From CAYPGT01 sp964512985 (GTDB taxonomy: Bacteria; Cyanobacteriota; Vampirovibrionia; LMEP-6097), in assembly GCA_964512985.1 (NCBI GenBank), contig CAZELI010000041.1:1-14517 (forward strand): DNA of 14,517 bases, read 5' to 3'. Below the pieces are notes generated by a model. The model was not told the DNA's origin, did no database searches, and saw nothing but the letters and a program-made list of their open reading frames with translations. The position numbers and the translations under genes were made by a program. Each line of letters starts with the position of its first letter. The first letter of the stretch is position 1. Below, piece after piece: positions 1 through 5,614 of the stretch.

Positions 1-48
1 ATGACGTGACCCGGTCACGGTTCAAGTCCCTTATGTTTAAATTTTAAG
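1..48. other. Left flank with short palindrome
   Basis: This is non-coding sequence before the first large repeat. It holds a near-perfect palindrome with 7-bp arms (5-11 and 13-19) around one central base. Directly after it comes GGTTCAAGTCC (19-29), which looks like a tRNA T-loop. The 3' strand of the T-stem does not pair and no acceptor stem follows, so this is at best a truncated tRNA fragment. I see no gene here. Confidence 0.3.
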
Positions 49-233
49 ATGGTGGGGACTTTTGCGCCGCGCTCGAACATATTTTGAGAATAATCCTATC
101 TAGACGTCATTGCGAGGAGCATCGCGACGAAGCAATCTAAGTCTAGACAGAATCCTTGAAAGGAGTATCGAGGGCTTTAGCCCGAAGATACGACGTCTGA
201 TATGTTCGAGCGCGGCGCAAAAGTCCCCACCAT
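49..233. repeat. 185-bp element with 33-bp perfect inverted ends
   Basis: Positions 49-81 are the exact reverse complement of 201-233, giving 33 bp without mismatch around a 119-bp interior. The interior holds a REP-like palindrome (106-138), a small hairpin (172-176 with 179-183) and a further inverted pair (102-108 with 192-198). The arms are GC-rich compared with the AT-rich cargo. No target-site duplication is visible beside the arms and no ORF inside is convincing. It could be a MITE-like element, a composite of REP repeats or a large cruciform. The inverted repeat is seen directly; its nature is inference. Confidence 0.75.
106..138. repeat. REP-like interspersed palindrome core
   Basis: The segment begins GTCATTGCGAGGAGC and ends CGACGAAGCAATCT, with ATTGC (109-113) pairing with GCAAT (132-136). 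This motif resembles, from memory, dispersed palindromic repeats abundant in Rickettsiales and some other bacterial genomes. Copy number in this genome cannot be judged from the window because only one copy is present. Confidence 0.4.
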
Positions 234-237
234 TCCG

Positions 238-328
238 TATCACGCCTCTCACTTACGCCCTTTCTGAGGGCTCGGCTCGCTACGCTCGCCTCGCACAGCT
301 CACCGCTTCGCGGTTCGCGGACAGCGGA
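238..328. repeat. Left copy of 91-bp GC-rich inverted repeat
   Basis: This segment is the reverse complement of 14374-14464 with a single mismatch (319 against 14383), so 90 of 91 bases match. It contains nested short hairpins: GCCCT (257-261) with AGGGC (267-271), and an ACCGC/GCGGT stem near 302-314. It is GC-rich in an AT-rich window. The near identity of two copies 14 kb apart in opposite orientation points to recent duplication, gene conversion or an end sequence of a mobile element. The open frame running through it is a by-product of its base composition and is not called as a gene. Confidence 0.85.
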
Positions 329-348
329 GTCCAGCTCTGAATCTGAGT

Positions 349-435
349 TTAAAGAATTTTTATGGGTTCAGTTTCATCTGGGATGCTGCTGCTCTTAGGC
401 AGACCAGTGAAACTGAACCCATAAAAATTAAATGG
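349..435 (-). pseudogene. Relic of a serine recombinase C-terminal tail
   Basis: Read on the minus strand, 435 to 349 encodes a 28-residue peptide that starts PFNF, contains PKSSSIPDE and ends KIL before a TAA stop. It lines up with residues 477-503 of the recombinase at the other end of the window, which has PFNF at 477-480 and PKSSSIPDE at 488-496, needing one codon of gap. The DNA for PKSSSIPDE and its surroundings is 29/29 identical (372-400 against 14259-14287, inverted). No recombinase sequence precedes it, so only the tail survives or was ever copied. It may be the remnant of an earlier related element inserted here, or an end sequence the element carries. The alignment is direct; the history is inferred. 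Confidence 0.6.
355..429. repeat. 22-bp perfect inverted repeat, 31-nt loop
   Basis: Positions 355-376 are the exact reverse complement of 408-429. The outer part is A/T (AATTTTT and AAAAATT) and the inner part is more GC-rich, so either strand could fold into a stem ending in a T-run. That would fit a bidirectional transcription terminator downstream of the minus-strand operon, although the loop is unusually long. It lies inside the recombinase-tail relic, and the matching tail at the right end does not have this symmetry. A recombination site is the alternative. Confidence 0.65.
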
Positions 436-441
436 AAGCAA

Positions 442-454
442 GCCACGCAGTGGC
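442..454. repeat. Small hairpin GCCAC-GCA-GTGGC
   Basis: A 5-bp perfect stem with a 3-nt loop lies about 70 bases downstream of the stop of the cyclase-like gene on the minus strand. T-rich sequence follows it on that strand (432-423). It is a weak terminator candidate. The rest of 430-521 is AT-rich with no gene. Confidence 0.3.
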
Positions 455-521
455 GCGCTAGTATTCAAAGGATAGCGAAGTTAATTGTCTTGAATGAAGT
501 TTATTTAATTTAGACAAACTT

Positions 522-1391
522 TCAATTTTTCATTGCAAGATAGAAAGCCATAGTATTCTCTAATTTTTCTTTAACCGAAGGTTCTTCAAGGGAGTCTCTA
601 CCACGTAAGAAAGCTTGTCTAACAAATTCCATTACAGAATCTTTTGTGCCATCTGGATTGCCCATTGTTGTTGCAAAAAAAGGACTCTGTGTCCAGTTAA
701 GCATGAAACCTTCATGTACGATATTCTCCTTCATTGGAATTGAGTAATTTATAAGCTTAGAAGCATACTGCGAGTTTGATTTTAAAAACCCAGGTATTTG
801 ACTTTTAACTTCATCTAGTAACATGCATCCTGCGATTTGCATTTTCTTTTCAAAAGTAAAAGTATCAATGATGCCTTGGCTCCAATATATATTCATTTTA
901 AGATCTAGGTTATCGTCATGTAAATTGCAGTCTAGTAGGCAATTCTTTGTTATGCATCCTCGCAAAGGCACACCAGCAATAAAACCTGCCCAGACTAAAT
1001 CGATAGCGGTATCTATAATTGCCGCCAATGAATCATAGCTGGCATCTCTAGTTTTAACAACGATAGAATCAGAAATCATCAAGATTTGAGTAGGTTTAGT
1101 TGGGCTGCTATGTCCATGACGACTTAATTCATCTGCATGATTACGCCTTTTATAGATTGATTTCCCGGCATATTCAGTGAATAGCTCAAGAATTTTCTTT
1201 AAAGGTTTAGCTGTTTTATTTTTTGTATCCAACAGTTCTCTAAATCCTAATATATCAAGAAATGCAACATAGCAATTATCACAGTCAGTTATAACTCGTT
1301 TCTGGTTTAACCAAGATTCCTCTTGAATTATTTCAGTATCTTGTCCTAAAACAATAAATTGGCTGTTTACAGGTATATCAGGATTCTTCAT
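522..1391 (-). CDS. Nucleotidyl cyclase-like domain protein
   Basis: This is a 289-residue soluble protein, last gene of the minus-strand operon. Residues 41-53 (YVAFLDILGFREL) resemble the first strand of class III nucleotidyl cyclases, where the Asp of the D-I-x-G-F motif binds metal (here D46). Residues 105-113 (MISDSIVVK) sit where cyclases have the second metal-binding Asp (here D108), and GVPLRGCI (140-147) resembles the later core strand. These are family resemblances from memory, not an alignment, and substrate-specifying residues cannot be assigned. Pycsar PycC cyclases belong to this fold and pair with membrane or TIR effectors; the gene immediately upstream encodes a membrane protein 56 bp away. 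An inactive cyclase-fold protein is possible. The ATG has no clear Shine-Dalgarno sequence. Confidence is high for a real gene and moderate for the fold. Confidence 0.72.
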   Translation of the reverse strand: MKNPDIPVNSQFIVLGQDTEIIQEESWLNQKRVITDCDNCYVAFLDILGFRELLDTKNKTAKPLKKILELFTEYAGKSIYKRRNHADELSRHGHSSPTKPTQILMISDSIVVKTRDASYDSLAAIIDTAIDLVWAGFIAGVPLRGCITKNCLLDCNLHDDNLDLKMNIYWSQGIIDTFTFEKKMQIAGCMLLDEVKSQIPGFLKSNSQYASKLINYSIPMKENIVHEGFMLNWTQSPFFATTMGNPDGTKDSVMEFVRQAFLRGRDSLEEPSVKEKLENTMAFYLAMKN

Positions 1392-1447
1392 AATTAACAG
1401 TTATTTTTTGATGTCTGTGACAAAGACAATACTTTCCAATGGATAGA

Positions 1448-2278
1448 TTATATTTTTCTGACTATTTTTGTTACGAACGATACTTTTTTCTGTCCTTCTA
1501 TAAAATCCCATCCAGTAAAAATTTCCCATAGTTCCCTAAATACATATTTTACGTTATCGGTACCAATTAAATCTTCCTGGTCAATCATATTTCTGATACT
1601 AGATGCAAATGTTTGCATCCATCTTAGTCCATTAAATACCTCATCATCTAGAATCTCAATTTGTCCCCAAATTAGTCCAATTTCGGCAGCGAAAGACTCA
1701 AAAGCATGGAGTAATTCAATGTATTTAGCCTCATCAAACTCATTAATGACATCGTACCAAAGACCTCCATTGTATTTAGTGCTAGCCTGAGAGAAAAATT
1801 CTTTAAATGCCTTCTCTTGAGTAAGCTGATTGATTAAATCATAATCATAATGTGCATCCATCGCATCGAAGAAAATCTCTATACAGCGTATCTTGAAATT
1901 TTTCAACTGATTATTTAAATGACGCCTTAAATAAGCTCGCTTAAAAGTTTTTGGTATCCATACATTAATAATAAAAAATATTACGCTTGCTAAAAAAGCA
2001 AGTGACAGATCAAAAATTATTGGATTACCTGTGGAGAACCTAACGAATAATGGTTCTAATATGGTGTCAGATAGGGACTCTATCAATGGTTCATCGCTAC
2101 TTTTGAACATTAGCCAAATGAAAACAACTGTTAAAGCTGGCATTATCCAGTAACAAAGAATATTTCGTAGAGCTTTCTTCAACAAACGTACTACCTTATA
2201 TAGTAAGAAAACTCTCCAAGACCTAATTTGGGACTCTCGCTTATAAAGTAATTTTCTTAATAACTTATTTTCTTCCAT
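1448..2278 (-). CDS. Two-helix membrane protein, unknown family
   Basis: This 276-residue protein has two clear hydrophobic segments, about residues 40-58 and 87-108. Both flanks are rich in Lys/Arg (KRESQIRSWR and KKALR before, KTFKRAYLRRH after), so by the positive-inside rule both termini should be cytoplasmic. The remaining ~165 residues form a soluble, mostly helical-looking domain with aromatic and acidic stretches; I recognise no motif. Its ATG lies within the 3' end of the DUF2779 gene (22-bp overlap) just after GGAG, which points to translational coupling. Next to a cyclase-like gene it could be a membrane effector, as in Pycsar or CBASS, but no cyclic-nucleotide-binding signature is evident. 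Confidence 0.75.
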   Translation of the reverse strand: MEENKLLRKLLYKRESQIRSWRVFLLYKVVRLLKKALRNILCYWIMPALTVVFIWLMFKSSDEPLIESLSDTILEPLFVRFSTGNPIIFDLSLAFLASVIFFIINVWIPKTFKRAYLRRHLNNQLKNFKIRCIEIFFDAMDAHYDYDLINQLTQEKAFKEFFSQASTKYNGGLWYDVINEFDEAKYIELLHAFESFAAEIGLIWGQIEILDDEVFNGLRWMQTFASSIRNMIDQEDLIGTDNVKYVFRELWEIFTGWDFIEGQKKVSFVTKIVRKI

Positions 2279-3729
2279 ATCTCCACCATCGCCAAAGTAT
2301 CAAGCTTACAGTAAGCAAGCAGATTAGCCCTAATACTCTCTATCTCATTCAGATCTTTAAGGTTTCTAAGATTAACAAAAGCTTTGGATGCGCTACCGCC
2401 ATCAGGGATAGCCAGATCACTATGTCTAAGCTCTGGAACCAATGCCGGTAAAACCTTCTTAATGGAATAACTACCTTGCATTTCTGGATGATAGTAATCG
2501 CGTCTCTGGAAGGGTAACATCAGATCAAAGAATCTATCCAAAACATCTCGAATACTCGGCTCTAGCTCTGGAAAATATCCTGCTAATTTTTCTAATACTC
2601 CAGCTTCAAAGCTTCTGTTATAGACTATCACGCTGCCAGAAGCTGGTAAGTCAGCCATTAGAGAAGCTATAAAATCTCGTCTTGGGTCCTGCTTAGGGTC
2701 AGCAAGAAACTCTCTATGTTCTAGTTCTACATCTGCGGACTTTAGTATATGCAAAGAATACTGAAACGGTATCTGCTCAAAGGGTCTAGTACTGGCATGC
2801 TGGGGTATGGCATCTTGATAAGTCTCAAAATCCAAAAATGCTAGAGGGAATTTTAACTTAGCAAGTTCTTTAGTAATGGCTTCCTGATTGATGTGCGTCT
2901 TGTTCTGCACATAGCTCTCTATCTGCTGTATGTGCTTATTACTGATTTGAGAGAGTACTGATTTGGTAAGTGGTATGTCTTCTAACTTGATATATCCTTG
3001 ATTGTATAGATCCCAGTCTTTGCCACGTGCATTGCTTAGACTAAATACCGATACTTCAGGGATATGGGACCAGCAATAGCTCTTAAAATCACATTCATAG
3101 GGTCTATCACAATGCATTCCAATCTCGATATCTGGTTCATTACCAGCTAATGCTGATTGCATCTTAGAGACCAGATTAGGTACATGCTTAGCTTTGGTGA
3201 ATAACTCTTGTGTAAAATTCTCTATCTTAAAAAGCTCTTCCAGCTTGAGTTCTACGCCATCGTAAATATATTCGTTATTAATATTGATGAGAGATGCTTT
3301 AGTAACTTTATAGCCGAGGCTTTGCAATATATAGACTTGAAATGATAGATCTTCTAAGTACACGTCTTTGGCTCCGGTAGAGCTTTTGACCTCGTATATT
3401 TCTAGCCCCTCTGGGGTCTTAAGCAAAATATCCAGCATTGCAAAACAGCCATCATAATCAAACGTAGCTTCGTAGATAGTTATAGTTGGATTAGTATCTA
3501 ATAGCTCTCGTGTTTGGGCAATCATACCAGTAAAATTCTTAGGATCAAATTCTATCTCAATCCCATTAGGGAAGAGCTTCTGCGCAAGCTTGCCTACCTC
3601 AGTACCTCTATCAAAAATCGCTTGCGTAGCTTCTGTGACTTTGGATTTAAGCTTCGACTTATTCTTAAGTAGCCAGAGTGCTTTTTGGCATTGGAGACCT
3701 TTTAGGTATTGGGATTTAGAGATGGACAT
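2257..3729 (-). CDS. DUF2779 protein: Cas4-like nuclease + DEDDy exonuclease-like
   Basis: This is a 490-residue protein with two nuclease-like halves. The N-terminal half is a RecB/Cas4-type PD-(D/E)XK domain: D100, then E113-V-K115, with four cysteines placed as in Cas4/AddB 4Fe-4S proteins (C14, C207, C213, C219). The C-terminal half matches DUF2779, a DEDD-type 3'-5' exonuclease fold: D300-F-E302, VYNRSFE (369-375), D402 and the YxxxD motif Y473-D477. The frame is open to 3786, but I chose the ATG at 3729 because family members begin close to the SKSQYLKGLQC motif and this start leaves a 4-bp gap after the previous stop. Both catalytic sets look intact. In this context it may degrade or process invading DNA; a repair role is the alternative. 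Confidence 0.85.
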   Translation of the reverse strand: MSISKSQYLKGLQCQKALWLLKNKSKLKSKVTEATQAIFDRGTEVGKLAQKLFPNGIEIEFDPKNFTGMIAQTRELLDTNPTITIYEATFDYDGCFAMLDILLKTPEGLEIYEVKSSTGAKDVYLEDLSFQVYILQSLGYKVTKASLININNEYIYDGVELKLEELFKIENFTQELFTKAKHVPNLVSKMQSALAGNEPDIEIGMHCDRPYECDFKSYCWSHIPEVSVFSLSNARGKDWDLYNQGYIKLEDIPLTKSVLSQISNKHIQQIESYVQNKTHINQEAITKELAKLKFPLAFLDFETYQDAIPQHASTRPFEQIPFQYSLHILKSADVELEHREFLADPKQDPRRDFIASLMADLPASGSVIVYNRSFEAGVLEKLAGYFPELEPSIRDVLDRFFDLMLPFQRRDYYHPEMQGSYSIKKVLPALVPELRHSDLAIPDGGSASKAFVNLRNLKDLNEIESIRANLLAYCKLDTLAMVEIWKKISY

Positions 3730-3733
3730 TGAG

Positions 3734-5125
3734 CTATTTCTTTTTTTTCTTGTAGTGTTTATCAAATTGTTTAATGATCGCTTCACTATAGAAATCTTTT
3801 TTTGAACTGCGAAGATTGTCTGGATCTAAATACCGTCTCAGGCAAAACTGTGTATCTTCGCTTATCTTTTTTCTAAGCTCATGATATTGTTGGTTGTATT
3901 TAAAATTGGAGTATCTCTCTTGTAAAATTTTTGTTAGAGATTGAAAATCTAATGGATGTGTTTTTTTGATTTCATTATCACTTAATTGAAATCTTGGTGC
4001 TGATGGATCATCTGTAATCTGAAAGTTCCTTGTCTCTGAAAGAGGGCTCTCGTTATTCGTTATATACATTGGCTTGACTTCTCCTACCAATTTTAGTACA
4101 GGTTCCCCTCCTTCCTTAAAGGTACCTTCTTGAATAAATTTTAGTTTACTTGCAAGTTGATCATCAATTAAAAGAGTCTGACTACTGCCCGTTATATCAC
4201 CTTTTACTATATCCATAATTGCAATATTTGAAGGATCTGTTTTTAGCATTTTTTCAAAGAAACGTCTCCAAATAGACCTCTCTTCTGTTTTAACTTTTTC
4301 TAATAATGCAACTAGCTCAGGGTATTTAATTTTGTCAGTTCTTCCGCTATATCGATAATATATACAAGCTTCTTGAATGTCGCCATGATTTTTGATTGCA
4401 ACTATTGGCTTTGAGGAGCTTTCATGAATTTTTATTATGCCAATGGATAGTTTGTTGATTTGGATTGTAAATTTTTCATATTTAATTTCAGGAGAAAAAG
4501 CATCGTTTAAAAATTCAGTAACTTTCTCCTCATCTAATAAATCAAAATTGTCATTTTTTAAGCCAACTAAATCTTTAGGCTGATCTTTAACTCCAAATAT
4601 AATATAGCCGCCATAGTTATTTGACATCCCTGCAATACTTTTTGCATATTTATCTTTTGAGTTCCAATTGAAAGACTCTTTGAATTCAATCCAATCATCC
4701 TCTCTTGTGACAAGCCTATTTGTAAGTGTTGAATGAAATTTGAAAATCTTCTTATAATCATTAGAATCAGCCCAGGTGAAGTCTGTAACTTTATTTTGCT
4801 GGAGGCGATTATTTAGTGGTTTTGCATCAAAGTATGACTGCGTATCTTGGTTAAAATCCAAGATTTCTTCTCTGCCTGATTTTCCAGTAGCAACTAATAT
4901 TTTCCATAATTTTAATTTTGATGGTAGTTTATTGATATGTAATAATGGATATTTGAATTTAGATTGATCTAATGTGCTGATTATAGAGTTAATAGTACTT
5001 GGTCCATTCTTGGCAATTGATTCAAGTAGAAGTTTATATCGATCAATATTTTTAAGTTTTGTTTTTCTAATATACTCGGAATCAAGGAATGCTTTATAAC
5101 AATTGAGTCTTTCGCTGGGTGTCAT
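3734..5125 (-). CDS. AlbA_2 (Schlafen-type) domain protein
   Basis: This 463-residue protein carries an AlbA_2/Schlafen AAA_4-type domain at about residues 140-270. The diagnostic strings are WIEFKES (145-151), the Gly-rich NNYGGYIIFGVKD (169-181) and YYRYSGRTDKI (257-267). The family binds nucleic acid, and some Schlafen proteins cut RNA; E147 and K149 are candidate active-site positions, not proven. The ~135 N-terminal residues and ~190 C-terminal residues match nothing I recognise, and there is no P-loop. The C-terminus ends in five lysines encoded by an A-rich tract. The ATG follows the SLOG gene's stop by 3 bp with AAAGG upstream, so the two are probably co-translated. It may be a sensor, a regulator or an RNA-targeting effector. 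Confidence 0.78.
   Translation of the reverse strand: MTPSERLNCYKAFLDSEYIRKTKLKNIDRYKLLLESIAKNGPSTINSIISTLDQSKFKYPLLHINKLPSKLKLWKILVATGKSGREEILDFNQDTQSYFDAKPLNNRLQQNKVTDFTWADSNDYKKIFKFHSTLTNRLVTREDDWIEFKESFNWNSKDKYAKSIAGMSNNYGGYIIFGVKDQPKDLVGLKNDNFDLLDEEKVTEFLNDAFSPEIKYEKFTIQINKLSIGIIKIHESSSKPIVAIKNHGDIQEACIYYRYSGRTDKIKYPELVALLEKVKTEERSIWRRFFEKMLKTDPSNIAIMDIVKGDITGSSQTLLIDDQLASKLKFIQEGTFKEGGEPVLKLVGEVKPMYITNNESPLSETRNFQITDDPSAPRFQLSDNEIKKTHPLDFQSLTKILQERYSNFKYNQQYHELRKKISEDTQFCLRRYLDPDNLRSSKKDFYSEAIIKQFDKHYKKKKK
3741..3748 (-). other. A8 slippage tract at gene junction
   Basis: On the coding strand, eight consecutive A's sit five codons before the AlbA_2 stop. The DUF2779 frame is open across this tract, back to 3786. 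Loss of one A in the RNA, or a +1 ribosomal shift, would join AlbA_2 to DUF2779 in frame through K-R-N-S-S and then M-S-I-S. A -1 shift on the A-AAA-AAG heptamer instead reaches a frame that stops soon afterwards. The geometry is seen directly; functional slippage is inference. Confidence 0.4.
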
Positions 5126-5128
5126 CTA

Positions 5129-5614
5129 TTAGCCTTTCACTAAAAACTTGATCTTTTTTCTACCTCGGTACGAGTTGATAAGCTTTTCCAGATTCCCACC
5201 AGCACTAGCGTGTCCAATAACTATTCGATCTGCTAGTTGTAGCATAAGCTTATTGCGCACTTCAGCTGTATCTTCGCTTGGTCTAATAATTGTTTCGTCA
5301 AAAGGACTAATTATTAAGAGTCGACCTTCTTCCAAGGGCTTACGTAATTCAGGCTCTAAGCGTTTTTTAATTCCTCTTGCTAGCACCAATATAATAGGTT
5401 GAGTACCCTTGAGTAAATAATGAAGCACATCTTTTTCTATAGTGCTATGAAAGCCACTAATTACGCAATTTCCAGCCTCTCTTTGCTCAAGTGCCCAGTC
5501 GTATGATTTCAATACTGCTGTTGCAGGAATTTTTCTGCTACACAAGAAAGCTGTTTTAGGTTGTTTAAGTAATTTTTTATCACCTATTAGTTCTTGAATT
5601 TTAATCTTCATCAT
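5129..5614 (-). CDS. DprA-like SLOG-domain protein
   Basis: This 161-residue single-domain protein has the Rossmann-like SLOG/DprA pattern. It contains CSRKIP (25-30) where DprA has GSR, VISGFHSTIEKDVLHYLL (51-68) matching the 'SGGA.GID..AH..AL' segment, a hydrophobic strand at 74-79 (IILVLA), RNKLM (120-124) matching the RN motif, and ADRIVIGHASAGGNLEKL (128-145) matching the last ligand-binding loop. It lacks the SAM and winged-helix domains of real DprA, so competence is an unlikely role. SLOG proteins often bind or sense nucleotide-derived ligands and turn up in defence loci. The methyltransferase stop (5601-5603) lies inside its start. ATGs at 5614 and 5611 both follow GAGG (5624-5621) at suitable spacing; a TTG at 5626 is less likely. 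Confidence 0.78.
   Translation of the reverse strand: MMKIKIQELIGDKKLLKQPKTAFLCSRKIPATAVLKSYDWALEQREAGNCVISGFHSTIEKDVLHYLLKGTQPIILVLARGIKKRLEPELRKPLEEGRLLIISPFDETIIRPSEDTAEVRNKLMLQLADRIVIGHASAGGNLEKLINSYRGRKKIKFLVKG

Noticed and set aside
1..30. A tRNA gene or tRNA attachment site at the left end
   Set aside because: GGTTCAAGTCC resembles a T-loop, but the 3' half of the T-stem does not pair, no acceptor stem or CCA follows, and the right end of the window has no matching tRNA sequence. An att-site duplication is not visible.
49..233. A CRISPR array in the repeat-rich left end
   Set aside because: The repeats are inverted pairs, not three or more regularly spaced direct repeats with unique spacers, and no cas genes are present. 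The Cas4-like domain belongs to a DUF2779 protein.
110..340. A 76-codon plus-strand frame
   Set aside because: It runs entirely through the inverted repeats and has no RBS; the peptide reflects repeat composition and no protein character.
4567..4761. Small frames inside the AlbA_2, methyltransferase and helicase genes
   Set aside because: They are out-of-frame shadows of well-supported genes with recognisable domains in the main frame.
3734..5125. A -1 ribosomal frameshift on A-AAA-AAG joining AlbA_2 to DUF2779
   Set aside because: The -1 frame after the heptamer meets a stop within about a dozen codons and does not enter the DUF2779 frame; only a +1 shift or loss of one A does.
5129..5614. 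A DprA competence gene
   Set aside because: The protein is only about 161 residues, lacks the extra DprA domains, and sits inside a defence operon, so a SLOG accessory role is more likely.
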